Origin: Excoecaria cochinchinensis | Taxonomy: Eukaryota; Streptophyta; Magnoliopsida; Malpighiales; Euphorbiaceae | Assembly: GCA_947683425.1 (NCBI GenBank) | Contig: CANTUQ010000073.1 | Location: 5,800,501 to 5,864,500 of the forward strand | Reading direction: 5' to 3' | DNA length: 64,000 bases | Part shown: piece after piece, positions 1 to 10,001 of the stretch | Layout: every line of letters starts with the position of its first letter | Numbering within the stretch: the first letter of the stretch is position 1 | Notes under the pieces: model-generated | What the model was told of the DNA's origin: nothing | Database searches by the model: none | Seen by the model: the letters and a program-made list of their open reading frames with translations, nothing else | Program-made: the position numbers and the translations under genes

Positions 1-297
1 ATAGTGGAAGATGTGGTATGACCTTATAGGCCGACTTGCAGACTATGATCAAACCATGCAATCTCTAGTTGGCTTTTTAAAAAGGCATTGGTAAGAATTG
101 TGGTGAAGCTTACAGACTAAGGCCTTGACTATAATTGCACCTTTCAACTCTGAATGCTCTTTAAAGAGACTTTAAACCATTATGGTTATACCCTGCAGAC
201 TAAGTCCTAGCCTATGATAGAACCTCACAACGTGCCATGACTACACCTTGTAGATTGGCGAAAGCAACGTGTGATGGAACCTTATAGACTTAGTGCC

Positions 298-484
298 TTT
301 TGAGAGGACTTGATACTCTTGAGAGATTTTCTCTTTGCCTCTTGAAAGGAATTAATGCTCCTGAGACTTTTCCTTTGCCTTTTGAGAGGACTTATTCCTC
401 TTGAGAGACTTTCCCTTTGCCTCTTAAGAGGACTTGATACTCCTGAGAGAATTTACCTTTACTTTTTGAGATGACTTGATGCGA
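298..484 (-). repeat. Degenerate minisatellite of the Tat 3' region, copy 1
   Basis: About seven imperfect repeats of roughly 25-30 bp, each with a core like TTGAGAGGACTTGATACTC followed by a T/C-rich TTTCCTTTGCC stretch. It occupies the same place relative to the PPT as the CCTGAGAGGTCTTCGG minisatellite of TatB, which fits a 3' untranslated repeat of a Tat-lineage element. The same array recurs at 16425-16611. Confidence 0.7.
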
Positions 485-1962
485 AAAATTCCCCAAGCTA
501 GAGATGGTTGCAAAAAATTTATGTATACTAAGAATGCTTGTATTGAAAGCCAAAGCATAACTGCTTGCCCCCTACAGCGGAAAGAGTGTCCTATTAATGG
601 GAAGTCATGAGGTTGCACTGATCCATATAGGAGATTGATAAGGCTAACATAATAGTCTTGAAAAGCTTATTAGCTTGCCCTTGCAATCGGTAAAGTGTGC
701 AAATGTCATAGCAATGGTTTGGCAAGCCCATATGATTTTGAAATGGACATTGGCACTAGTACGGTGAGAGAGGATATTAGAGCCCTACTAAGTCTGAAGC
801 TCCTCATGTTTACGTTCATTTCACATGCGTGGTACACATCGTGTTTTGATGATGTCCACACACTCCTGAGTGTGCTAAAGGCTCTCGTCTAGCAACTTGA
901 TCCTTTGATCTGAGCTGACATTGGCAGTTGTGACAAAGGACCTAATATCCATTAGCTGGGCCCTAGTCTCTCTCTCAAATAAGGAGAAGTGCTCATCCTA
1001 ATGCCACATCTCCTAATGTAACTCTAATTGTGTCTCTTGGAGGCACTGTAATTGATCCAGGATAACACCAAGGGTGGTCACTAGGGTGTCTAACTACGAT
1101 GCTAGCTGTGGTGGCACTATGGGTGTAGAGGCCCTAGGGTCACAGTATTAATGGAAGTCCTGATGAAAATAGCCCGACTGATCTTGTAGGTAGCCTAGCT
1201 GGTCATGTAGGTAACCCCATATTTGGTAGATCAGGGTGGACCCCCATATTATACCATTTTGTCTTATGGGCTTCTTGCCCTATATCGGCCCTTAGCACTT
1301 CCTCCTTATGTGCATCCTTGAGGTCTAGCCTCTAGAGGTGGATGCTTAATAGGTCCTGGTGGCACTACACCTAGCACAGCTCACTCGAGGCCTAATGCCT
1401 CGTTCATCTCCTCTAGGGCCAGCAATCTGTACCTAGTCAAGGAAGCAGGATCAGTTTGTACCATCCTTATATCTAAGGCCACCTCACGATCAAGGAATAC
1501 ACTTCTCGGGTTTAGGTCCCTCATCTCGAACTCAGGTACCACCTATACCAATAAGTTCCTAGAGATGAATGCTCTTATGATCGTCTTCTATGCCAAGGTG
1601 CGGGCCACCCTTGGCAAAGCCATCAGGATCTGGTTGGCTAATTTCAACTTTGTGCTTAGTCACAATCACTACAAGGATAACACATCCATGATGTTCACTA
1701 TCCTTGGACTACCCCATGTGCCCTAAGTAGGATGATCAGAGAATCTTTTGCATATACCATAGCAGCTATGAAGCTAGGGTGGTGCACTTTGATAGCTTGA
1801 CATCATAAATTGTGCCCGATCATCCAACTACGGCTTACTACTTTGGGGTGATCCGTCAGGGTGGTTGGACGGCGTCATCCTCCTCTGGGAACCCCATAAT
1901 CTGTGACACATAAAACTGAACCTATGGCCCAATGCAGCAAATCTGACCATGCCTTGCTCGAT

Positions 1963-2232
1963 TTATAAGCCTTGGAAATCTCCATAATGGAAGGTGGACA
2001 AGAACTCCTGGGCCATGGCGTTAGTATAATAAAGTAGTCTCGGGTGCTCCAGCACGATGCGACTCATGAATTTGGTAGCTAATACTTGTAAAGTTGGCAG
2101 GCCATTATACCTCTCCCTTTCCTCAAGGGTCATCCAAGAGGGAGCCCCATGTTGGACGATGGGAGAAGTAAGTGCGCATCTTAGTGCTATGTGTCCTGCA
2201 AAAGAAGAAAGGGACAATTTGTCCATTGCCAA
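1963..2232 (-). pseudogene. Athila ORF1-like remnant, copy 1
   Basis: An 89-codon open stretch on the minus strand. It contains a W-M-T-x-E-E-R start-like motif and the sequence EFLSTFHYG, which parallels W-L-T-P-E-Q and EFLSTFQYS in the intact 507-codon ORF at 8478-10001. The spacing of these motifs is similar in both, so I read it as a distant homologue of the Athila ORF1 / plant-transposon-protein family. Recognisable but stop-riddled sequence continues toward 1100. It lies on the same strand as the TatA gag and integrase and downstream of them, so it may be an extra ORF of TatA or an older captured piece. No function is expected. Confidence 0.5.
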
Positions 2233-3581
2233 AAACTTTGGTGCAATTTAGACATTAGCACGTTGTGTGTGAATTTCACAGCATTCATTTAGGCTTAAAA
2301 TGTCTTAAATCGAACCTGCACAAAAAATTCACCCACAAGTGCTAAGGCTTAGGCAATATGCAACTCAGCCTAAGCCTATTAATAGGCTTCTACCAAATAT
2401 GCATAAAAGCCATTAACAATGAGACACATCATGCATATATTAACAATATATTACTAATTTGCTCATTATTCATTTTTTTCATTTTTTTACTATTGTTATT
2501 ATTATTTATTATTTTCTCATTCATTTCTTTTTTCTTTTTTCATGCATTAAGGCCTTACACCTAAGATATGCACATATTTCAATTCACAAGCCAAACTAAA
2601 TACACAAAATCATGAAAATATACACAGTGTGGAATAATATTATAACTATGTTTTACACAAAATAACAATCATGGCAATAATTTCACACGCAAACTATATC
2701 GCAAAAATGCAAAAAAAAAAAAGATAGAAAAAATACATCACTATGGGCATATCATTTTATGTCATTTTTTCATCATTTGCATCCATCATAGTGTAAGAAT
2801 ATACATGAAATCATAAAAACATACCTTAATGAAGAAAGTGCAAATGTGAAAAAACTAGCTAGTGAAAATTGAAGAAAACTATGTCAAAATGTTCTCAGAT
2901 TGAATATGATTAAATCTACTGGAAAAAAATGTGAAAAAAGTGAAGAAAATGGTGCAAAATAGCCTAAAAACCAAGAAAATTTGCTAAACATCATGAGGAA
3001 GAAGAAAAAGAAATAAAGAGGAAGAAAAAATGATCCAATTTTATAAGAAATGTTGAGTCATGGCTATGACTAGATTTTTAAACTAAAAAATGGTGCTTTG
3101 AGATTCATGGGCATCACTCACGAGTAATGGCCATGACTCGATTGAGTCACACCTGTTACCCTGACTTAGAATCTAAAACTACTCCTAAAAAGTTACAAAA
3201 TTAACCTTTTTTTTATTTATATCAAATACACTCTGAATTATTTATGTTTCACTCACTTCACCTAAGAGAACTAGGTCATTTTTTCTGCAAAAATTACATA
3301 CATTCATATAAAATAGTGTACGTGGGATGCATGAAACATGCAAAAGTTTTATAGACCACATCCCAGGTGGTTACGGGGGCCAATCACTAGTGTGAGTCAT
3401 CAAGTCATGGTCGTGATTAGGCTCTTCCCTATAAATATCCTTTAAATGCTCAATTTAAGGACCATTACTTCTCTTTACGGACTTCCTTTTAATTTTTTAG
3501 GTTTTTCTTCTAACTTTTTCCTTTGTTATTTCCCTTTAGCACTTTTATGGTGTAAACAGTCTGCCTTTGCTATCTTCTACC

Positions 3582-3701
3582 ATGGCTACCCCATTTCTCA
3601 GTAGATTGCACAAGTTGCTCGATAACCCCAAAACCTGGGAAACCCTAATCTTAGCTCCGTATCCCAGCCTCAGATTCTTAAGGAGAGTTCAACTCGATAT
3701 G
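3582..3701 (+). pseudogene. Antisense extra ORF of TatA, copy 1, cut by an LTR insertion
   Basis: ATG at 3582 opens 40 codons beginning MATPFLSRLHKLLDN and running to 3701. The Athila-like LTR starts at the next base with TGATAAG, so its first three bases form an in-frame stop. The ORF runs antisense to TatA. The phrase LLAAVQY just past the break in copy 2 resembles the helical N-terminal region of plant-transposon-associated proteins of the DUF7745 type. That assignment is tentative. Confidence 0.35.
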
Positions 3702-3935
3702 TGATAAGTTGCAATTATATTAAGATTTTAGATTAATTCTTGGCATAATTATGTGTTTTATTTATTTAATTTTAATAATAATTAATTAGTTTTTGTGTTT
3801 TTATTAATTTATAATGTTTTTATAATTTTTAATAAGTTTTGGGATGTTTTCAGGTGTTTTATTTTAATCCGGAGCTAAATTGGAGGTTTGGGGCTGATAT
3901 TAGAAGAAATTGTGGAAAAAGGGCAATTTTAGCCA

Positions 3936-4212
3936 AAAGCACAGCCGTGCTCTTCAATAGCACAGCTGTGCTTTTGAAGGGACCGCGCAGCGCACACGGA
4001 ACAACAAGGCGACACAGCTGTGCTTCCTCGCAAAGCACAGCTGTGTCACGCAGTAGGAGGCGCGCGCATACGGAGCAGGTCATGCGTTTTTCGCCCAGGA
4101 GCACAGCTGTGCTTCAGCGAGAAGCACAGCTGTGCTTCGCCTTTTTCCGCCAACAGACGCACAACCCTAGCAAAACACAGCTGTGCTTCTTAAAAGCACA
4201 GCTGTGCTTTTC
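3936..4212. repeat. Palindrome array in the Athila-like LTR
   Basis: Eight copies or near copies of AAGCACAGCTGTGCTT, a perfect 16-bp palindrome in its full form. They start near 3938, 3959, 4013, 4034, 4100, 4122, 4175 and 4192. Spacers between copies are not repeats of one another. A matching array is in the solo LTR (22069-22316), and four more copies are in the 5' leader (6675-6790). Confidence 0.9.
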
Positions 4213-4773
4213 TTCAGACAATTAAAAGAAGTGCCGCTGCATACCAAAAAGAGAGGAGTTTTAGTTTTAGTTTGTATTTTTCTTATTCTTTCCTTTAGGC
4301 AGTAGACTTAGGTTTATTTTTCTTTAATTTCCAGCAACAATTTATTTTATTTTCATGTTTTAATTTTCCTTTTAAATTATGTTTAGCTTAGATTTAATTT
4401 TGAATTGCAATTTTTCTTCTTAAATAATTTAGATCACTTTAGTTTAAATCTAGATTTTGGGGATTCAAGTGGATTCCAAGGTTGAAGAACAAGAACTTCA
4501 AGATCTATTCTCTCTCTCATCAAGGGTGTATTCTAAACTCTAATTTTCATCTTTTATGGTTATATTCTTGATGTTAGAGTAGTTAATCATGCTTGGGAGT
4601 TCTTGAATTGTATTTGTATTTTGGATATTTGGATTTAATAAATATTTTCATGTTTTCTTTTATTCCTCTTGTTATATATTGTTTTGCAATTATAATGATG
4701 ATTGGAGCTAAATCCGAAAATTATTGTTTGTGCAAATGCTCTGTTCTTTTAATATTGACATTTATCTTTCCAG

Positions 4774-4988
4774 CTTAATCCAGGGATATGGTAGGTTGGT
4801 CTGTGGTTGTTGATGTTATTAGATTAAGAATAGTGAGGAATAAATAGGTTTAAGATAGCTTAATCCGGGATGGTAGGTTGTCTTAGATCTAGGATTTGGT
4901 AACCCGCACTTAAGCTAATTAATAGACTTAATCCAGGGATATGGTAGGTTTATTAATTAGAATAGCTTAATCCATGGATATGGTAGGT
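4774..4988 (+). repeat. Dispersed word array in the LTR (TTAATCCAGGGATATGG)
   Basis: Four copies of a roughly 22-bp word, starting at 4774, 4859, 4927 and 4966, with unrelated spacers of about 15-65 bp. At the homologous positions in the solo LTR, a different word built on GCTCCGGAATGGGA is repeated instead. Confidence 0.8.
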
Positions 4989-5313
4989 TTGGGTTCAGTT
5001 GGGTTGTCCAGAATTTCATGTTATATTGTTTTACCAATTTTCAGTTACATTTATGAGGATAGAATTTCCTAAGCATTTAATTTCATCCTTGATTAATTTC
5101 TTGATGACCAATTTTATATTTAATTGTTAATTTATTTTCTTGCTTAGTTTAGTTTTCTCCACCAAACAAATTGGGGACATCTCAAATTCACTCATCTATA
5201 GATATTTAACTGGACAATCCTTGTTCCCTTGGGTACGATAACTCGGGGTCCTAACTATACCCCACTTTATTGCTTGTCGATTCGGTACACTTGCCGAGGA
5301 CCCGTCAAGTTTT

Positions 5314-5331
5314 TGGCGCCGTTGCCGGGGA
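5314..5331 (+). promoter_or_regulatory. Primer-binding site, tRNA-Asp type
   Basis: TGGCGCCGTTGCCGGGGA, six bases past the LTR end, is the 18-nt complement expected of the 3' end of plant tRNA-Asp. Athila-group elements commonly use this primer. Confidence 0.88.
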
Positions 5332-5443
5332 ACACGGTGTTGTTTGTTTTATATCTTTAGTTGAGTTAGTTTGAGGTTTTTATTTTTCTTTTTATTTTAA
5401 TTTGGTGTTTATTTTTGCAGGAAATTTTTGAGACATTTTCAAA

Positions 5444-6250
5444 ATGATGCAAGATAGTGATCAAGATTATGAGTTGTTCCTTTTGCGAGAACAAGTGAAT
5501 GGTATGATGAGGGAGATGCAAGAGTTACGACAAATGTATTCAACTTCACCAGTCACCTATTCACCGTCTTTTGAAGATCCTCACTCTTCATGTGTATCAC
5601 AAGAGTATCACTTTGCCCATATCGAACGTCTTTCAAACTACAATTATTGTAGAGAGAGGGAATACCAAGCAGAAAGGAGAGAGTTGCAGGCTACAATCAA
5701 CTTTCAAGAGGAAAGGATCAAGGCTCAAGGGAATCTATTAAGAAGTCAAGAATTGGAGATCCAAAATTTGGAATCCAAGTTAGAAATTTTAATTGTCTCT
5801 TCGAGTGATAAAAAAGATAGTGGTGAATTGAGTCATGCACCTATAGAGATTAACGAAAATATTGAAATTCTTGAGGATGGGGTGTATGAAGAAGAAAAGG
5901 AGCCAATTATTGTTGAAGATAAATCTTGTGTTTCTTTGGAAACTAATTTCAATTTTTCTTTGCAGGATAATGCACCAAAGGAGCAAGAGTTGAATGATTC
6001 TCAAATGGAAACACTGAATTCAGTCCATTTGAAGGATTTATTTAGGCTTAAAGAGCCGGTAGAGTTCGTGTATAGTGAACCCAAGGTGGAGTCATACTTC
6101 ATCGAAGACATGGAATTTCCCATCTTGGTAGCTTTCGATGATTTTCTCCTACTGATGGGGGAAAATGAAGAGCAAAAACCGGAAAGACCATTATTTGGTT
6201 CACAAGCTCGTCCACCCGAGAGTAAAATGAGTCGAGCTGGGACTCAATAA
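5444..6250 (+). CDS. Coiled-coil protein of the Athila-like element
   Basis: Intact 268-codon ORF, the first after the PBS and about 110 bp downstream of it. The protein is rich in Glu, Gln, Leu and Lys. Residues 1-30 and about 60-120 have heptad-like runs typical of coiled coils. The middle is acidic, around residues 125-175. The C-terminus (about 225-268) is basic and proline-containing. No protease, zinc knuckle or polymerase motif is visible. It starts at the first ATG after an A-rich leader. I do not recognise a named family. By position it could be a Gag-like or accessory structural protein of a non-autonomous element. Its reading frame is intact in an otherwise decayed neighbourhood, so the element is probably fairly young. 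Confidence 0.65.
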   Translation: MMQDSDQDYELFLLREQVNGMMREMQELRQMYSTSPVTYSPSFEDPHSSCVSQEYHFAHIERLSNYNYCREREYQAERRELQATINFQEERIKAQGNLLRSQELEIQNLESKLEILIVSSSDKKDSGELSHAPIEINENIEILEDGVYEEEKEPIIVEDKSCVSLETNFNFSLQDNAPKEQELNDSQMETLNSVHLKDLFRLKEPVEFVYSEPKVESYFIEDMEFPILVAFDDFLLLMGENEEQKPERPLFGSQARPPESKMSRAGTQ

Positions 6251-8477
6251 ACCAGAACTTTTATTTTTCTTAACCCTTCCTATTTAATTTTCTGTCATTT
6301 TTCTGTGTTTATGTTTTGATTTTTAATTACTAGTTGTTTGTATTTTTATTTTTATTTTTCTTAAAAAAAAATAATAATAAATAAAAAAAATAAAAAATAA
6401 AAATAAAAAAAATAATAATAATAACAATAATAATAATAATAATAAAATAAAATTATTATATATATTTTTATAAAATAAAATTCCTTAAATTTTTAGTGTG
6501 TTAGAATGTTAATTTGTTATTTTTAATGTTTAATTTGTTGGATTTAATTTTGTGTATTTGGTTTTGATTTGTTTAATTGTTTTGGAAATTAACAGTTGAG
6601 AAGGAAGAAAAATTCAAAAGGAGCAAGAAGTGCAAAAAAATGGAACAGGGCAGTAGCATCAGGTATAGTGCAAAAGACACAGCTGTGCTTTTACAAAAGC
6701 ACAGCTGTGCTTTCATTTAAAATTCACGCTGAAACGAAGCGCTGGGAGAAACACAGCTGTGCTTCTTTCAAAAGCACAGCTGTGCATTTTCGCACAGCCC
6801 CCTTTAACGCACAGCCCCCTCTTTCTTTCTCTTTTCTCTTTTCTTCTCCTCTGTTCCCCCCTGTTCTTAAAAATCAAAATTTTCTCCGATCTTCAAGTGC
6901 AATCCAAGCTGTTAACAGGTAATTTAAATCTAATTTTTATTTTCGAACTGTAATTGAAATATATTCTTATTTTTTATTTAATTTTCGCTTTTTCCCCAAA
7001 ATTCTGCCCGATATTGATTTTTCCCCATTTTCACACAAGTTCTAGATTTTTGCTCGAGTTCGAGATAGATTGAACTGAGCCTTTCCTTCAATTCTCGGTT
7101 TTCAAATTTTTAACTTTAGCATTCCAGTAATTTTTGCAAGCTACAGGTATGTATATTTCCCTCATCTATGTTCTAACGCTACTGTGCAAATATGCATTTG
7201 CTTTCACTAAAATTCTCTGCGATTTTGATGTTTATCTGTGATTATGTGAATTGTGCTGCTTGTCTTGTACGTTTGTACAGATCTTTGGATGTTGGGGGTT
7301 ATTAAATTTACACACAAATCCAGTTTATATTCATGCACACCAGCTGTTTGCTTAAATGCCTCAATGGATGTTCAAAGAATAATTTTGTGCTTTTGTTTGA
7401 TTTGTACAACAATTCTTGTGCATGAATTCTTATAGAAATTGTCAATTTGAACTATGCAATTTATGTTGGAGCTGGATGGCATGAACTTTGTGCTTATTTG
7501 TAATGAAAATTTATTACCAATGGCACTGTTGGAGCTGATTTAAACAGCTGCTGTGATGAGAGTCTGGCCAACTTTTAATGGAGCAGTTTGTCTAGGAATT
7601 ATTAGTCTTTAGAGCTTAATTTTTATGTCATTCTTTTCTGGGTATTGAAGCTGCCATGTTGACTGGGTTTTGGGCTTATTTTTCAATTATCTAGCTTGCA
7701 TTTATTCTTTACTTGGTCAATTGAAAGGGAGAATCATGGATGATGGGATTTTGAACTTCAATTGGGGAAATTAAATGTTTTCATTGTATTAGTTTATTTG
7801 GGCATAGCAATAGATGGGAAGATGTTGAAAGTTTAATTTTAAATTACTTGAGGTTATGTTTGGTGATTGTATTGTGTGATATTGATGTTGCTGTTGCTTT
7901 AGTATTTAATTTAGATGCAATTGAATATTGTGCTTGATTGAATTGAGTCAAATGCATGTTTGCTAGTTCCCGACTTGATGGGATTAGGATGAGTTGTTTT
8001 GGATGTCAATTTTTCACATTCTTAATTACATGCAACTTTGAATTTTTCCTACATATTTTTGCTATGAATGATGCAGTGATTAAGTAGACTTTGCATTTTT
8101 CTCTGTTATTCTCCAATAATTGCATCTATTTTATTCTTGGCATTTGCACTTCAATGATTAATTACTTGTGCGTATTTTATTTTCCACCTTGTACTTTTCA
8201 TCTTTAATTTCTTTAAATTCTAATTTGTGCAATCTTCCAAATGTTACTATTTTGTGCATAGAATTTGTACTTTACTAGGTTTATACATTTGCCTTATGCT
8301 TAATGTTTCAATTCTTACATCATCATTAGCTAGAAAGTATATTTATTGTGCAAATTTCTGTTGTGAAATTTTGGTGAGTTTTAAATATTATTATTCCAAT
8401 TTAGTTATAGATGTGGTATGCGCTTAATGAAACCAAGAATGTTTTGAACAAAGTGTTTACTTTCTTTTTCAGGAACC
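6251..8477 (+). other. Inter-ORF region of the Athila-like element
   Basis: 2.2 kb with no convincing coding sequence. It holds an A/T simple-sequence stretch (6361-6475), the palindrome array (6675-6790), a pyrimidine-rich tract (6810-6860) that could be a splice-acceptor-like region, and then AT-rich sequence with many short ORFs. It may act as a long leader or intron upstream of the 8478 ORF; TTCTTTTTCAG just before the start codon region (8464-8474) looks like a splice acceptor. Confidence 0.5.
6675..6790. repeat. Palindrome array in the internal leader
   Basis: Four copies of the CACAGCTGTGC palindrome, near 6675, 6695, 6750 and 6771, outside the LTR and between the two ORFs. They match the LTR array in sequence and in their tendency to occur in closely spaced pairs. 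Confidence 0.88.
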
Positions 8478-10001
8478 ATGGTTCGTAACAGAGAGGAGCA
8501 ACCATCAGCGCCCATTCAGCCTCCTGACTGGTTGACTCCAGAACAGCGCATCCTGTTCAACAAGCTGGCTGCGAAGATTATTATTTCGAGTAGGTTTATG
8601 AGTATGAAGACACTCATTGACCTGGGCATTCAAGAGAGGGTATTATCTCTGCTGAGGAATATTGGATGGGAGGAGTTCTTTTCTCTGAATGGTCCGACTT
8701 ATCCTGAGATAACATTGGAGTTCCTTAGTACGTTTCAGTACTCTCCTAGGTTATCTCTGGATGATCGGAATACCATTCAGTTTAGAGTGTGCAATATCCC
8801 TTATTTTCTATCGATTGCTGACCTGGCTAGATACTTGAGGTTGCCAGAGGATGGAGAGGTGCATGTTGTGGGTGACTCAGCTGTGCATTGGGCTATTATT
8901 GGGAAGCCCAATATGGATTTTCATGCGAGAAACACCAAGTCAACGAAGCTCCGCTCTCCAGTTTATCAGTACTTACACCGAGTGATGACTTCATCAGTGT
9001 TCATGCGACCAGGGTGTCCTAGCAATGTGAGCACGCCAGACTTATTTTTTTTATATGCTATGGAGACCGGCACCAGAGTGAATGCAGTACCTTGGTTGTG
9101 TAAGCAACTGAAGAGAGCCACCGCTACTTCAGGGAAGAGGATCGGGATTGGTGGATTGATCACCTTGATCATGAGAGCCCTACATCTGCCTACTCCTGAC
9201 ATGGGACCAGCTTTAGGGTCATCATACTTGATTAATGAGGAGGTAGTGCTCAGATGTAGGATCGCTATAGAGGATCCTTCTTCCGAGAGTGGATATCGAC
9301 TTAGGAGAGCGGAGGAGATGGAGGCCCATGACTTGGGTGATGATGGAGAGGGCGATTCTGATGATGCCCATCCGCCAGCTGATCACGATACTGATGCTCC
9401 ACCACCACCTCCGCCACAGAGAGCTACTTCCAGTAGGAGGGTGAGACGGAGGAGTGATATTCCATTCTCCCCTCCAGATATGAGTCGGTATGCTCAGGAG
9501 CATGATGAGCCATCTTCTTCCACAGCCCCTCCACCCTCAGCTCCATATTTAGATGCTTCGGTGGTCCAGACTTTGATATCGGAGATGCGGACTATGACTG
9601 CTACGATGACACGGTTTGAGACTACAGTTAGCATGATTCATGATTCGTTCAGTGAGTCGAGGAGGGAGCAGGCAGCTTTCCAGGAGAGGGTGTGGGAGAG
9701 ATTGGATGAGCTGAGCAGAGGATTGGCGGAGGTCAGGGCAGCTACCTCTCAGAGTGACCAGATGATATCTGGCGTGGACTTATCTGTACAGCGAGCTTGG
9801 GAGCGACTGGCTTCTATTGAGACTCAGATGGAGCAGGTGCGCCGAGATATGGTCCTGGGAGCTGAGCAGAGAGATGCATTTTTGGGATCCTTCCAGCACA
9901 GGATTATGACACAGTTGGACAGGTTGAGCATTGAGATTCGTGGATTTTTCACTCCTGTTTCCACTGTGTTTCCTCCACATCTGAGACGACCACCACAGTA
10001 A
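8478..10001 (+). CDS. Athila ORF1-like (Gag-like) protein
   Basis: Intact 507-codon ORF. Residues about 15-260 match the pattern of the Athila ORF1 / putative plant transposon protein family: PDWLTPEQRILFNKLAAK near the start, EFLSTFQYSPRL, a YLRLPEDGEVH segment, and LFFLYAMETGTRVNAVPWL. Residues about 265-365 are acidic and then proline-rich (PPPPPPQR), probably disordered, followed by basic RRVRRRS. Residues about 370-490 form a long amphipathic, coiled-coil-like region (FQERVWERLDELSRGL). There is no CCHC knuckle, protease, RT or integrase. In Athila elements ORF1 acts as the Gag-like product; here no pol follows, so replication would need enzymes in trans. A ttcag just upstream of the ATG suggests expression from a spliced RNA. 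Confidence 0.8.
   Translation: MVRNREEQPSAPIQPPDWLTPEQRILFNKLAAKIIISSRFMSMKTLIDLGIQERVLSLLRNIGWEEFFSLNGPTYPEITLEFLSTFQYSPRLSLDDRNTIQFRVCNIPYFLSIADLARYLRLPEDGEVHVVGDSAVHWAIIGKPNMDFHARNTKSTKLRSPVYQYLHRVMTSSVFMRPGCPSNVSTPDLFFLYAMETGTRVNAVPWLCKQLKRATATSGKRIGIGGLITLIMRALHLPTPDMGPALGSSYLINEEVVLRCRIAIEDPSSESGYRLRRAEEMEAHDLGDDGEGDSDDAHPPADHDTDAPPPPPPQRATSSRRVRRRSDIPFSPPDMSRYAQEHDEPSSSTAPPPSAPYLDASVVQTLISEMRTMTATMTRFETTVSMIHDSFSESRREQAAFQERVWERLDELSRGLAEVRAATSQSDQMISGVDLSVQRAWERLASIETQMEQVRRDMVLGAEQRDAFLGSFQHRIMTQLDRLSIEIRGFFTPVSTVFPPHLRRPPQ

Larger units (their letters stand above)
1..3701. repeat. Segmental direct repeat, copy 1 (TatA 3' internal region)
   Basis: This block repeats at 16128-20436 with only scattered single-base differences by eye, so the duplication is recent. 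It starts at the window edge and probably continues to the left. Comparison with 16009-16127 and with the TatB element shows it is the 3' internal portion of a minus-strand Tat-like retrotransposon. Copy 1 lacks 610 bp that copy 2 has after base 780, and it is interrupted at 3701/3702 by an Athila-like LTR. It contains a degenerate minisatellite, an Athila-ORF1-like minus-strand remnant, an AT-rich stretch (2260-3500) with no recognisable coding content, and the start of a plus-strand ORF at 3582. Confidence 0.9.
3702..5307 (+). mobile_element. 5' LTR of the Athila-like element
   Basis: 1606 bp, starting TGATAAGTTGC and ending GACCCGTCA, directly followed by a spacer and a tRNA-Asp PBS. It is homologous to the solo LTR at 21836-23391, which independently confirms both ends. 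The five bases before it are ATATG (3697-3701) in the target; the matching right TSD is not found because the element's 3' end is missing. It carries eight copies or near copies of a palindrome centred on CACAGCTGTG (3936-4212) and four copies of a TTAATCCAGGGATATGG-like word (4774-4988). Confidence 0.9.

Noticed and set aside
3839..4225. Open frame of 128 codons in the LTR, with repeated AQLCF/STAVL phrases
   Set aside because: The phrases are translations of the palindromic motif array; both strands are open for the same reason. The same happens at 6596-6922 and 22044-22445. No evidence of a real protein.
4593..4778. 61-codon hydrophobic ORF in the LTR as a membrane peptide
   Set aside because: The T-rich LTR gives hydrophobic translations by composition; it is not conserved in the solo LTR.
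9222..9503. Minus-strand ORF inside the 507-codon gene
   Set aside because: Shadow of the real plus-strand Athila ORF1-like gene; no motif of its own. The same applies to 8966-9202 and 9780-10040.
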